From assembly GCF_016908555.1 (NCBI RefSeq), contig NZ_JAFBEE010000020.1, positions 1 to 51,106 on the forward strand: a stretch of 51,106 bases of DNA, written 5' to 3'. Shown here piece after piece: positions 15,845-24,650 of the stretch. The position numbers and the translations under genes were made by a program. Origin of the DNA: Alkaliphilus hydrothermalis (GTDB taxonomy: Bacteria; Bacillota; Clostridia; Peptostreptococcales; Natronincolaceae). The notes under the pieces were generated by a model, which did no database searches, was not told the DNA's origin, and saw only the letters and a program-made list of their open reading frames with translations. Position 1 is the stretch's first letter. Every line of letters begins with the position of its first letter.

Positions 15845-16780
15845 GTGAACTTGCTGTTGATTGAAACTGATAAAAGTATTGAAGTACTGCAAGAGAAGCT
15901 AAAGAATCAGTTGGAAGAGTTTATAATTAAAGGAATACAATTAAAGGAAGAACTGCTGGAAAAAGGATCCACTCATCAAATAAAATATAGTGTTAGAATG
16001 GAAAGTGTCAAGGATTATCCTATTAGTGATTTTATAAATGCTTTTAAAAAACGTGTAGCTCAAGGTCTCTGGGAGTATATTCAGAGTGTAGAAGAATTAA
16101 ACATGATTAAAAGGATTATAGCTGAAGAGTACTACTACTTTAATGAAAGAGAACAATCAGAAATACAAAGAAGTTCCATCAATATACTGGATGAAGAAAG
16201 TAAAGTTGAAGAGATTATTCACTTGGAGAATACGAGAAAAACTAAAACGCTGAGGAAGCTGATTGATTACTTAAACACAGAAAGCGAAATAAATCTCAAA
16301 GGATTTGTCACCTTTAGACTAAAGGATTATAAAAAGGACTTAGAAGAAACAGTCGAAAAAGCAATAGAAGATTTTCTAATGGATAAAGAATATAATGAGT
16401 TTATTAAACTCTTGAAATATTTTGTAGATATACAGGAATCAAAGATTGAATTAGTCAATGTAGTATTAGGGGAAGATCAAAAATATACCCTATATGATGG
16501 TGAAAACAACCTTATTAACAATGATTATTTAAAGGAAATTGCCACTGAAATTTCAGATAATACTCATCTAAGCTACGAAGATATATTGATGAGCTCCCTT
16601 ATAACGATGGCTCCTAGAAAAATAGTGCTTCACCAAATTGCCAATATAAGAAAGCCCGAAATTATCAGAACCATTACAAGGGTTTTTGCAGCGAAGGTTA
16701 GTATTTGCAATGATTGTCAGTGGTGCACTGTACAGAGTAATGTTGGTGTTGGCGTAGAGTCAAATATGCATAAGGAATAA
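15845..16780 (+). CDS. ytxC: Sporulation protein YtxC-like
   Basis: The protein is 311 aa with a GTG start (15845) after GGAGAG. It is mostly helical and charged, with no membrane segment or enzyme motif. Recognition rests on the C-terminal block: HQIANIRKPEIIRTITRVF, followed by the cysteine trio CNDCQWC and a short tail. It also rests on position, because ytxC sits directly before thrS in Bacillus as well as here. YtxC is assigned to sporulation by mutant phenotype and regulon membership in Bacillus; its biochemical role is unknown. The Cys cluster could bind a metal. The gene ends at a strong terminator (16796). Confidence 0.7.
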   Translation: MNLLLIETDKSIEVLQEKLKNQLEEFIIKGIQLKEELLEKGSTHQIKYSVRMESVKDYPISDFINAFKKRVAQGLWEYIQSVEELNMIKRIIAEEYYYFNEREQSEIQRSSINILDEESKVEEIIHLENTRKTKTLRKLIDYLNTESEINLKGFVTFRLKDYKKDLEETVEKAIEDFLMDKEYNEFIKLLKYFVDIQESKIELVNVVLGEDQKYTLYDGENNLINNDYLKEIATEISDNTHLSYEDILMSSLITMAPRKIVLHQIANIRKPEIIRTITRVFAAKVSICNDCQWCTVQSNVGVGVESNMHKE

Positions 16781-16795
16781 AATTCATGAATATCT

Positions 16796-16847
16796 AAGCC
16801 CCCAAAATCTAATGAAGGATATCTTCAAAATGGATTGGGGGCTTTTT
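16796..16847 (+). terminator. Terminator after ytxC
   Basis: AAGCCCCC and GGGGGCTT pair, with an inner imperfect pairing AATCTAATGAAG / CTTCAAAATGGATT, then TTTTT. Confidence 0.85.
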
Positions 16848-16944
16848 CAATGAATTTTTTAAATAAAAATAGTGAAAGATTGCTAAAGGGGTGATATAAT
16901 TTTATTGAAATTGGATAACGTATATACATAAGAGGTGAGGACAT

Positions 16945-17550
16945 ATGGAAACAACCTTATTGTTGCTTTTTTTGACGTTAATTGGTGGACTGATTGGTTG
17001 GATTACTAATTTAATAGCTATTAAACTAATGTTTAGACCCTTTGAACCTGTTAAATTACCCATTGTACCTGTGGAGATTCAAGGCTTAATACCGAAAAGA
17101 AAGCAAGAGATTGCCAAAAGCATTGGTAAAACAATACAAGAAGAACTACTTTCTATTGATGAAATCATTGAAAAGTTTATAGAACAGCAGGATCAGAAGG
17201 AACTGGTTAATACTATCAAACAGAAGATTGATAAGGTGATCAATGATCGTCTACCAGCAATTTTACCATCCTCTATAAAAATAATGATTAAGAGCTATAT
17301 TAGTGAAGTGATAGATCAAGAGGCGTCTAAAATGATAAATAGCACAATGGAGGATTTAGTCCATAAAGCTGCTGCTAAAATAGATTTAGCTGAGATGGTT
17401 GAAACGAGAATTAATGAATTTCCAATGGAAAAATTAGAAGATGTAGTGCTGAAAATAGCAAAAGAAGAATTAAAGCATATTGAAATTCTTGGAGGTTTAT
17501 TGGGGATATTTATTGGTTTATTACAGGGTATAATAATTATTTTATTGTAG
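16945..17550 (+). CDS. DUF445 family membrane protein (short form)
   Basis: The protein is 201 aa; the ATG at 16945 follows AGAGGTGAGG. The N-terminal membrane helix (about 4-28) runs into the family signature GWITNLIAIKLMFRPFEP, then IQGLIPKRKQEIAKSIGK. A long amphipathic helical region follows, and a second membrane helix closes the protein (GGLLGIFIGLLQGIIIILL). It thus has both ends in the membrane with a roughly 150-residue soluble loop. Bacillus YheB-type relatives are about twice as long; half-length forms are common in Clostridia. The function is unknown. It is monocistronic; the thrS T-box unit begins just downstream. Confidence 0.75.
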   Translation: METTLLLLFLTLIGGLIGWITNLIAIKLMFRPFEPVKLPIVPVEIQGLIPKRKQEIAKSIGKTIQEELLSIDEIIEKFIEQQDQKELVNTIKQKIDKVINDRLPAILPSSIKIMIKSYISEVIDQEASKMINSTMEDLVHKAAAKIDLAEMVETRINEFPMEKLEDVVLKIAKEELKHIEILGGLLGIFIGLLQGIIIILL

Positions 17551-17583
17551 AAAATAATTATTATACAAAATATCAATAAAGTC

Positions 17584-17612
17584 TTGACAAAAGAGCTTGC
17601 AGTCATTATAAT
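17584..17612 (+). promoter_or_regulatory. Promoter of the T-box-thrS unit
   Basis: Fully consensus TTGACA (17584-17589), 17 bp, TATAAT (17607-17612). Confidence 0.8.
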
Positions 17613-17634
17613 TAGTTAAAATAATTTATATTAG

Positions 17635-17876
17635 GCTAAGAAGAGGAAGAGTAGGTTAAACCCAATACCAAGAGAGGAAGTACCGTGGCTGAAAGTACTT
17701 CTGTAGATGGATAACTGAAAACTACCTCGGAGCTAATTTCCAGTAGCATGAAAATGTGAAAAGAAGTTCGGTGACTCCGTTATCGTTATCAAGTTGGATT
17801 TAGATCAATTTAGGTGGAACCGCGGGATATGTCTCTCGTCCTATACGCAAGTATTAGGATGGGGGACTTTTTTATT
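17635..17876 (+). promoter_or_regulatory. T-box riboswitch (threonine) upstream of thrS
   Basis: The leader holds the AGAGAGGAAG bulge motif of stem I (about 17670), an ACC triplet at 17724-17726 that is the likely threonine specifier, and the T-box sequence AGGTGGAACCGCGG (about 17812-17825; one G fewer than the AGGGTGG consensus). A terminator at 17831-17873 (GTCTCTCGTCCTATAC with GTATTAGGATGGGGGAC, then T6) follows. Uncharged tRNA-Thr would pair with the specifier and the T-box and allow read-through into thrS. Confidence 0.9.
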
Positions 17877-17936
17877 TATCTAAATTACGTACTAAATCAT
17901 TCCAATATAAATCAATAAAAAAAGGAGGTTTCAAAC

Positions 17937-19850
17937 ATGGTAAAAGTAAAGATTACTTTGAAGGACGGTTCTGTTAGAGAGGTGAATCAAGGCACAACCA
18001 TATATGACATTGCAAAGGAAATAAGTGAAGGCTTAGCCCGTGTTGCAGTTGCAGGTGAAGTTGATGGAATAGTAAAAGACCTTTCATACTCAATTGAAAA
18101 GGACTGCGAACTAAGCATCCTAAGATTTGAAGATGAAGGTGGAAAGGAAAGCTTTAGACATACCAGTGCCCATATTTTAGCTCAGGCGGTTAAAAGATTA
18201 TATCCTGGTACGAAACTAGCTATTGGACCTTCTATTGAAAATGGATACTATTACGATTTTGATTCAGACCATAAATTTACTCCAGAAGACTTAGAAAAAA
18301 TTGAAGCTGAAATGAAGAAGATAGTAAAGGAAAAGCTAGAGTTAAAGCGATTTGAATTACCAAGAAATGAAGCATTAGAACTAGTGAAGAAGCAAGGGGA
18401 GACATATAAAGTAGAATTAATTGAAAATTTACCAGAAGATGAAATAATCTCCTTCTATCAGCAAGGAGAGTTTGTAGACCTTTGTGCTGGTCCCCATGTA
18501 CCATCTACTGATAAAATCAAATCATTTAAATTGTTGAGTGTTGCTGGAGCCTATTGGCGAGGAGATGAAAAAAATAAGATGCTTCAAAGGATTTATGGCA
18601 CTTCCTTTGAAAAGAAAAAAGACCTTGAAGAATATCTAGATCGTTTAGAGGAAGCAAAGAAAAGAGACCACCGTAAACTAGGTAAAGAGCTAGACCTTTT
18701 TAGTTTGCAAGAAGAAGGTCCAGGGTTCCCATTCTTCCATCCAAAGGGAATGGTACTAAGAAATGAATTAGAAAACTTTTGGAGAGAAGAGCACGTCAAG
18801 AGAGAATATGATGAGATCAAAACACCTATCATCTTAAATGAACACTTATGGAGACAGTCTGGTCACTGGGATCATTATCAAGAAAATATGTATTTTACAG
18901 ATATTGACGAAGAAAGATATGCTGTAAAGCCAATGAACTGCCCTGGAGCAATTCTATCCTACAAGCGAAAAATGTACAGTTATAGAGATTTCCCAATCAG
19001 AATGGGAGAGCTGGGATTAGTACACCGTCACGAACTTTCAGGTGCATTACACGGTCTGATGAGGGTTCGTTGCTTTACTCAGGATGATGCCCACATCTTT
19101 ATGTTACCAGAGCAAATAAAAGAAGAGATTATTGGTGTAATTGATTTTGTAGATTATGTATATAAAATGTTTGGATTTAAATATCATGTAGAATTATCCA
19201 CAAGACCTGAGGATTCTATGGGTACGGATGAAGAGTGGGAAATGGCAATTAATGCTCTAAAGGGTGCTTTGGAAGAAAGGAGCTTGCCTTACAAGATTAA
19301 TGAGGGAGACGGAGCCTTCTATGGTCCTAAAATTGATTTTAAACTGGAAGATTGCTTAGGCCGTACATGGCAATGTGGAACAATTCAGTTGGACTTCCAA
19401 ATGCCTCAAAGATTTGACCTAACTTATGTTGGCGCTGATGGAGAGAAGCATAGACCAATCATGATTCATAGGGTAATCTATGGAAGCATGGAGAGATTTA
19501 TCGGAGTATTAATTGAGCATTTTGCTGGTAAATTCCCAACTTGGTTAGCACCAGTACAAGTGAAAATCCTGCCGATCACAGAGAGACACCTTGACTATGC
19601 TAAAAAGTTAAAGTCTGAGATGAAGTTAAAGGGAATTAGAGTTGAACTGGATGCTAGAAATGAAAAAATCGGCTACAAAATCAGAGAAGCGCAGCTTTCA
19701 AAAGTACCTTATATGTTAGTATTAGGAGACAAAGAGGTGGAAGCAGGATCAGTAGCGGTTAGATCAAGAGATAAAGGGGAATTGGGGATAGTAAAGGTTG
19801 ACCAATTCATTGAGGATGTAATAAAGGAAATTGAAAATAAAGAAATGTAG
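17937..19850 (+). CDS. thrS: Threonyl-tRNA synthetase
   Basis: The protein is 637 aa, full length. ATG 17937 follows AAAGGAGG. Domain order is an N-terminal TGS domain (1-62), the second additional/editing domain with HTSAHILAQAV (HxxxH, about 76-86) and the late CAGPHVP metal motif, then the class II core. The core contains motif 2 region RHELSGALHGLMRVRCFTQDDAHIF and the motif 3 / ATP region around HRVIYGSMERFIGVLIEH. The C-terminal anticodon-binding domain runs from about 540. The zinc ligands Cys, His and His of the active site appear intact (NCPGAIL for the Cys). Expression is controlled by the T-box. It charges tRNA-Thr in the cytosol. Confidence 0.97.
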   Translation: MVKVKITLKDGSVREVNQGTTIYDIAKEISEGLARVAVAGEVDGIVKDLSYSIEKDCELSILRFEDEGGKESFRHTSAHILAQAVKRLYPGTKLAIGPSIENGYYYDFDSDHKFTPEDLEKIEAEMKKIVKEKLELKRFELPRNEALELVKKQGETYKVELIENLPEDEIISFYQQGEFVDLCAGPHVPSTDKIKSFKLLSVAGAYWRGDEKNKMLQRIYGTSFEKKKDLEEYLDRLEEAKKRDHRKLGKELDLFSLQEEGPGFPFFHPKGMVLRNELENFWREEHVKREYDEIKTPIILNEHLWRQSGHWDHYQENMYFTDIDEERYAVKPMNCPGAILSYKRKMYSYRDFPIRMGELGLVHRHELSGALHGLMRVRCFTQDDAHIFMLPEQIKEEIIGVIDFVDYVYKMFGFKYHVELSTRPEDSMGTDEEWEMAINALKGALEERSLPYKINEGDGAFYGPKIDFKLEDCLGRTWQCGTIQLDFQMPQRFDLTYVGADGEKHRPIMIHRVIYGSMERFIGVLIEHFAGKFPTWLAPVQVKILPITERHLDYAKKLKSEMKLKGIRVELDARNEKIGYKIREAQLSKVPYMLVLGDKEVEAGSVAVRSRDKGELGIVKVDQFIEDVIKEIENKEM

Positions 19851-19864
19851 TGTATTTATCACTA

Positions 19865-19922
19865 AAAAAGCCAGTACTGCTTTGACGTATGCTTATATAA
19901 GATGCGGGTACTGGCTTTCCTT
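19865..19922 (+). terminator. Hairpin after thrS (terminator; possible distant relative of the palindromic family)
   Basis: AAAGCCAGTAC (19867-19877) and GTACTGGCTTT (19908-19918) form a perfect 11-bp stem. The loop contains GACGTATGCTTATATAAG and GATGCGG, reminiscent of the ACGTATG...TGCGG core of the element after pheT. The tail is only weakly T-rich. Confidence 0.65.
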
Positions 19923-19931
19923 AAAATAGCT

Positions 19932-19968
19932 AAAAGACAAGGGCCACATGGATAACCTTGTCTTTTTT
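19932..19968 (+). terminator. Terminator downstream of thrS
   Basis: AAAAGACAAGG (19932-19942) pairs with CCTTGTCTTTT; six T follow. The complementary strand also ends A/T-rich, so it may serve the convergent FtsH-like gene as well. Confidence 0.85.
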
Positions 19969-19993
19969 ATATTACTTAGCTTTTCAATGTAGG

Positions 19994-21562
19994 CTATACT
20001 GCCTCCAACTCATCCTCAAGAGATTTGAAGTCCCCTAAAACCTCATTTAATTCATCACAATTTAAAGTCTCTTTTTCCAGTAGTGCTTTTGCAATCTTTT
20101 CTAAACTTTTATGATAGTTTTTTAAATAATCTAAAGTGGTGGTGTAGCATTCATCAATAATTCTATTCATTTCCTTATTGATTTGATGGCTTATACTTTG
20201 ATTAAATCGAGGATCTTGATATAAAAAGCCAAGATTACTCATCCCGTATTCACAAACCATCTGCATTGCAACTTCAGTAACCTTTTTTAAATCATCCTTA
20301 GCTCCAGTAGAGAGGTGACTGTAAATCAGCTCCTCTGCAGCCCTGCCCCCAAGCATTACCATCATCTTGTAGCACAGCTCTTCTTTGGTCATGATGTAAC
20401 GATCATCCTGTGGCATATGGAGGACATAACCGAGGGCCTGACCTCGAGGAATGATGGAAACCTTTTGTACCATATCGGTATTTAATATTTTTCCTATTAG
20501 AGCATGGCCAGCTTCATGATAGGCAACAATCTCTTTTTCCTTTTGTAGTATGGTGGGATTTTTTACTTGAAGACCAGCAATTACCCTTTCAATTGCTTGC
20601 TCAAAATGATTATTGGTGATAATATTTTCATTTTGTCGTACAGCAATGATTGCTGCTTCATTAGCAATATTGGATAAGTGAGCACCGCTCATACCGTGGG
20701 TTTTTTTAGCAAGATCAGGGATTCTTACATCAGGACTTAAGGGTTTATTTTTAGTATGCACCCTTAAAATTTCCTCTCTAGCCTTTACATTAGGGTTGCC
20801 AATAAACATATGACGGTCAAATCTTCCGGGTCTTAAAAGTGCTTCATCCAATAAATCCATGCGATTTGTGGCGGCAATCACCACAACGGTTTGATCAGTG
20901 TTAAAACCATCAAGTTCTACTAAGAGCTGGTTAAGGGTTTGATCCTTTTCGTTATTGCTATCTAAATGTCTCTTGGCACCTATTGCATCAATTTCATCAA
21001 TAAAAATAACACTGGGGGCTTCCTTTTTGGCTTTTTCAAATAGGGTTCTTATTCTTTTTGCACCAACCCCTACGTATTTTTCAACAAATTCTGAACCACT
21101 GGCAGAAAAGAATGCGGATTTTGTTTCACCAGCAACAGCAGATGCTAAGAGGGTCTTTCCAGTACCGGGAGGTCCATGAAATAGAATACCTTTGGGGATT
21201 TTTGCACCCATTTTTCGATACTTTTCAGACTTTTTGATAAAGTCAATAACTTCTACTAGCTCCTCTTTTACTTCTTCCAGACCTGCCACATCCTCAAAGG
21301 TGATTTTAGGCTTTGTAAAGAATTCATCCCCATTTTGCTCCTTCTCTTTTTTCTCAGTATTAATTGTAGCGTGGGCGTATTGAGGATTTTTATCTAATTT
21401 GATATAATAAACCAATAGACTAACAGTGACTCCAGCCAATAGCAGGCGATCAAATGAAGAGAAATGACCTTCTGCTTGACCTCCGAACCATAGGGAGTAG
21501 CTGGAAATGACTGTTAGTGCAATAAAGAAGCAAAGCAAAATAAATATTATTCGTTTTTTCAT
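19994..21562 (-). CDS. FtsH-family AAA+ membrane metalloprotease, short paralogue
   Basis: The protein is 522 aa from ATG 21562 (MKKRIIFILLCFF), with GGGTGGTGATG upstream; ATG 21598 lacks a ribosome site. Two membrane helices (about 4-22 and 40-54) are joined by a loop of only about 17 residues, instead of the roughly 75-residue external domain of normal FtsH. Then follow a linker, the AAA module (Walker A GPPGTGKT, Walker B VIFIDEIDAIG, SRH with AATNRMDLLDEALLRPGRFDR) and the zinc protease with HEAGH. The C-terminus ends soon after the helical protease domain. It degrades membrane or unstable cytosolic proteins by family. Loss of the external domain probably removes partner binding (for example to HflKC-like proteins). 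It is monocistronic and convergent with thrS. Confidence 0.9.
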   Translation of the reverse strand: MKKRIIFILLCFFIALTVISSYSLWFGGQAEGHFSSFDRLLLAGVTVSLLVYYIKLDKNPQYAHATINTEKKEKEQNGDEFFTKPKITFEDVAGLEEVKEELVEVIDFIKKSEKYRKMGAKIPKGILFHGPPGTGKTLLASAVAGETKSAFFSASGSEFVEKYVGVGAKRIRTLFEKAKKEAPSVIFIDEIDAIGAKRHLDSNNEKDQTLNQLLVELDGFNTDQTVVVIAATNRMDLLDEALLRPGRFDRHMFIGNPNVKAREEILRVHTKNKPLSPDVRIPDLAKKTHGMSGAHLSNIANEAAIIAVRQNENIITNNHFEQAIERVIAGLQVKNPTILQKEKEIVAYHEAGHALIGKILNTDMVQKVSIIPRGQALGYVLHMPQDDRYIMTKEELCYKMMVMLGGRAAEELIYSHLSTGAKDDLKKVTEVAMQMVCEYGMSNLGFLYQDPRFNQSISHQINKEMNRIIDECYTTTLDYLKNYHKSLEKIAKALLEKETLNCDELNEVLGDFKSLEDELEAV

Positions 21563-21682
21563 TGCATCACCACCCTGTTCTTTGTTTATCTTTAGCATTA
21601 CCCAAAAGACCGTAAAAAATGATGGTGATAGTGGTAAAATTTATAGGAAAAAATTTTCAACAAAAGTAATATAAAAAAATAT

Positions 21683-21711
21683 TTGACAAATGATAAGTAT
21701 ATTGTTATGAT
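21683..21711 (+). promoter_or_regulatory. Promoter of the infC-rpmI-rplT operon
   Basis: TTGACA (21683-21688), 17 bp, TATGAT (21706-21711): a strong sigma-A promoter. Confidence 0.8.
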
Positions 21712-21717
21712 GGTATA

Positions 21718-21873
21718 GATGAAAAACAATCAAGTAGAAGTTTCCGCTTCTCACCCTACAACGTCAGTGAATAGGGTTAATAGTTAGAGATTTTAAATAG
21801 CAATATTTTTATGCTGTTGTGATTTCTTTACTAACGATTAGAAGCGGATACTAAGTGTATTCGTTTTTTTTAT
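21718..21873 (+). promoter_or_regulatory. L20 ribosomal-protein leader with attenuator
   Basis: The leader contains TAGAAGTTTCCGCTTCTC, a hairpin ACCCTA...TAGGGT (about 21753-21777), and a late strand GATTAGAAGCGGATAC that can pair either with the early strand or in a terminator (CGGATAC with GTATTCG, then T8, about 21844-21870). This matches the layout of the Firmicute L20 leader, where free L20 (RplT) binding favours termination and so feeds back on infC-rpmI-rplT. Confidence 0.85.
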
Positions 21874-21908
21874 TTGTTGTCCTTGAACTTTTTAGGAGGT
21901 GTCGGGTT

Positions 21909-22430
21909 ATTAGAGATGTAAATGAATTACAGATTAATGAGGAAATTCGCGATAAGGAAATTAGACTAATCGATGCTGAAGGCGAACAAGTTGGTATTGT
22001 ATCAGTAAAGGAAGCCCTAAGTCTTGCTGCTAGTAAAAATCTAGACTTAGTTAAAATTGCTCCTCAAGCGAAACCACCAGTCTGTCGTATAATGGATTAT
22101 GGAAAGCACAAATACGAGCTTGCCAAAAAAGAAAAGGAAGCTAAGAAAAAGCAAAAAGTTGTTACTGTTAAGGAAGTAAGACTTAGTCCAAACATTGAAA
22201 GTCATGACTTGAATGTAAAAGCAAATCAAGCTTCAAAGTTCTTACAAAACGGTGACAAGGTGAAAGTTACCTTACGATTCAGGGGTAGAGAGCTAAGTAA
22301 CACTAGTATCGGGTTGAAGGTAATCAAAGAATTTGCTGAAATCTTAACAGAAGTATCAACCATTGAAAAGGAAGCTAAATTAGAAGGAAAACAAATGATT
22401 ATGATTTTAGCTCCTAAAAATGCACAATAA
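21909..22430 (+). CDS. infC: Translation initiation factor IF-3 (AUU start)
   Basis: The protein is 173 aa when started at the ATT codon 21909, which lies 9 nt after AGGAGG (21894-21899). The only in-frame ATG (21855) sits in the attenuator and would add an 18-residue non-homologous leader. infC is known to use AUU in several bacteria, letting IF3 repress its own start-codon choice. N-domain (RDVNELQINEEIRDKEIRLID), linker (about 75-85, lysine-rich), and C-domain KEVRLSPNIESHDLNVK with KVTLRFRGRE are all intact. IF3 binds the 30S subunit and checks the initiator codon. It is the first gene of the infC-rpmI-rplT operon. Confidence 0.95.
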   Translation: MRDVNELQINEEIRDKEIRLIDAEGEQVGIVSVKEALSLAASKNLDLVKIAPQAKPPVCRIMDYGKHKYELAKKEKEAKKKQKVVTVKEVRLSPNIESHDLNVKANQASKFLQNGDKVKVTLRFRGRELSNTSIGLKVIKEFAEILTEVSTIEKEAKLEGKQMIMILAPKNAQ

Positions 22431-22463
22431 AAGAAGAGCTAATGTTGAAGGGAGGAAATTTCA

Positions 22464-22655
22464 ATGCCAAAAATGAAAACTCATAAAGGTGCTGCTAAGA
22501 GATTTAAGAAGACTAAATCAGGTAAAATTAAAAGGTTTAAAGCTTTTAAGAGTCACATCTTAACTAAGAAGTCTTCTAAGAGAAAGAGAAATCTTCGTAA
22601 ATCTGCCCTAGTATTCAAGGGAGATCAAAAGAGAATCGCGCAATTATTAAGATAA
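22464..22655 (+). CDS. rpmI: 50S ribosomal protein L35
   Basis: The protein is 63 aa; ATG 22464 follows GGGAGG. The family opening MPKMKTHKGAAKRFKKTKSGKIKR is kept, with the KSHILTKKSSKRKRNLRKS block. It is two residues shorter than most. It sits 33 bp after infC and 28 bp before rplT, the usual operon order. Confidence 0.97.
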   Translation: MPKMKTHKGAAKRFKKTKSGKIKRFKAFKSHILTKKSSKRKRNLRKSALVFKGDQKRIAQLLR

Positions 22656-22683
22656 GGAACTGTTGAAAAGGAGGTTGTAAAAA

Positions 22684-23043
22684 ATGGCTAGAGTTAAAGG
22701 TGCTGTTAACGCACGTAAAAAACATAAAAAGATTTTAAAACTTGCAAAGGGCTTTAGAGGAGCTAGAAGTAAATTATTTAGACCTGCAAACCAATTCGTA
22801 ATGAAGGCTTTAAAGCATGCCTATGTAGGAAGAAAGTTAAAAAAGAGAGAATACAGAAAGCTATGGATCAGCAGAATTAACGCTGCGACAAGAGCAAATG
22901 GATTATCATATTCTAGATTCATGAACGGATTAAAGCTTAGCGGAATCCAAATGAACAGAAAAGTTTTAGCTGAAATGGCTATTCATGATAAAGAAGGTTT
23001 TGCAAAGTTAGTTGAAGCTGCAAAGCAAAAGCTTAACTCATAA
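22684..23043 (+). CDS. rplT: 50S ribosomal protein L20
   Basis: The protein is 119 aa with AAAGGAGG before ATG 22684. It is a typical L20: a basic N-terminal extension (ARVKGAVNARKKHKKILKLA), then KGFRGARSKLFRPANQ, and a C-terminal RNA-binding globular part (NGLKLSGIQMNRKVLAEMA). It binds 23S rRNA early in 50S assembly and, by the leader at 21718-21873, is expected to repress its own operon. A terminator follows at 23064. Confidence 0.98.
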   Translation: MARVKGAVNARKKHKKILKLAKGFRGARSKLFRPANQFVMKALKHAYVGRKLKKREYRKLWISRINAATRANGLSYSRFMNGLKLSGIQMNRKVLAEMAIHDKEGFAKLVEAAKQKLNS

Positions 23044-23063
23044 TAATTACATTACATTACAAT

Positions 23064-23087
23064 AGAGTCCTGGAAAGGACTCTTTTA
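23064..23087 (+). terminator. Terminator after rplT
   Basis: GAGTCC (23065-23070) pairs with GGACTC (23077-23082), then four T. The stem is short but the position is apt. Confidence 0.75.
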
Positions 23088-23290
23088 TAATACATAGAAA
23101 ATGATAGTCGATTTACATCTTGTTAGCAGGGTTATTAACAGTGTAATCCTATTATTGGGTATATATCAGATGGATTAATGGAATAATGAAGAGGGAAAAG
23201 GAAAAAAGTATTTATCAAAAACCGGTGGCAAAATTTGCAATTATATAATATAATAGTTTTTACATAAAAATGGGAAGGAAGAGGAGCATT

Positions 23291-24637
23291 ATGGAGAGAT
23301 TTGAACACATGAAGTTAGACCCAACTCAAGTTCTTGTAATGGGATTTGCTTCAGTGATTTTAATAGGTGCTATGCTACTTAACCTACCGATCGCCTCTGT
23401 AGACGGAAGAAGTGTTGGTTTTCTTGATGCTTTATTCACCTCAACATCAGCGGTATGTGTTACAGGATTGGTGGTGGTGGATACTGGCACTTATTGGACA
23501 GCCTTTGGAAAGACAGTGATTTTGATATTAATTCAAATAGGTGGATTAGGATTCATGACAATGGCAACATTGTTTGCTATGGTTCTAGGAAAAAAGATTT
23601 CTCTAAAAGAAAGATTAATTATTCAAGAAGCTTTAAATCAAAGTACATTAGAAGGACTAGTAAGATTTACTAGATACATACTATTATATACGTTTTTGAT
23701 AGAGGGTATTGGAGCCTTGTTTTTATCCTTTAGATTTGTACCAGAATATGGACTGGCAAAAGGGGTAGCTTATTCGATTTTCCACTCCATATCAGCATTT
23801 TGTAATGCGGGATTTGACCTTATTGGCTATGGACGAAGTTTAACGCCCTATGTATCTGATCCAATTATAAATATTCCCATATACTTGCTGATTATCCTTG
23901 GGGGGCTAGGGTTCTCCGTTATGGTGGATGTAATCAATCAAAAAAGCTTTAGACGGTTAAATCTTCACTCAAAAATGGTGCTGCTACTTACAGCAATCTT
24001 AATTGGTGTTCCCTTTGTACTTTTTTTGGTGTTAGAATGGGGAAACCCTGGAACATTAGGGGATTTAGGTTTTGGAGGTAAGCTTCTAGGAGCCTTATTT
24101 CAAGCTATTACTCCAAGAACAGCAGGTTTTAATACAATTGACACAGGGGCTTTAACTAACGCTTCAAAATTATTAACGGTGGTATTGATGTTTATTGGTG
24201 GCTCTCCAGCATCTACCGCTGGGGGAATTAAAACCGTTACCTTTGGAGTAATCATCTTTACTGTAATTTCTATGATTAGAGGTAGAGAAGATACAGAACT
24301 TTATGGTAGAAGAATCTCAAGAAGTATAGTAGATCGAGCCTTGACTATTGGCGTAGTGGCAATTGCCCTTGCGGTTTTTACCACAATGCTTCTTGCCATC
24401 ACAGAAGCAGGCTTGGATTTTATGGATATATTGTTTGAAGCAGTATCTGCCCTTGGCACAGTAGGTTTGACCTTGGGAATCACCAACAGACTAAGCCCAT
24501 TGGGGAGAGTCATAATCATATTCGCAATGTTTGTAGGCAGGGTTGGACCTTTAACCATTGCCTTTGCTTTGGCTAGACGTCAGCGAAAAAATAAAGGAAC
24601 TGTAAGATATCCTGAAGATAAAGTAATTGTAGGATAG
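23291..24637 (+). CDS. trkH: TrkH/KtrB family potassium uptake protein
   Basis: The protein is 448 aa from ATG 23291 behind AGGAG; ATG 23270 lacks a ribosome site. Four M1-P-M2 pore repeats are visible by their filter glycines: SAVCVTGL (about 48-55), SAFCNAGFDL, TPRTAGFNT and SALGTVGLTLG. About ten membrane segments are present, with the basic motif GRKISLKER and a positively charged end (ARRQRKNKG). It forms the membrane channel or symporter half of a potassium uptake system with the RCK subunit encoded 13 bp downstream. Potassium uptake is important in osmotic and pH balance. The short filter repeats favour the Ktr type over the longer Trk of enterobacteria. Confidence 0.93.
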   Translation: MERFEHMKLDPTQVLVMGFASVILIGAMLLNLPIASVDGRSVGFLDALFTSTSAVCVTGLVVVDTGTYWTAFGKTVILILIQIGGLGFMTMATLFAMVLGKKISLKERLIIQEALNQSTLEGLVRFTRYILLYTFLIEGIGALFLSFRFVPEYGLAKGVAYSIFHSISAFCNAGFDLIGYGRSLTPYVSDPIINIPIYLLIILGGLGFSVMVDVINQKSFRRLNLHSKMVLLLTAILIGVPFVLFLVLEWGNPGTLGDLGFGGKLLGALFQAITPRTAGFNTIDTGALTNASKLLTVVLMFIGGSPASTAGGIKTVTFGVIIFTVISMIRGREDTELYGRRISRSIVDRALTIGVVAIALAVFTTMLLAITEAGLDFMDILFEAVSALGTVGLTLGITNRLSPLGRVIIIFAMFVGRVGPLTIAFALARRQRKNKGTVRYPEDKVIVG

Positions 24638-24650
24638 AAAGGGTGAAATT

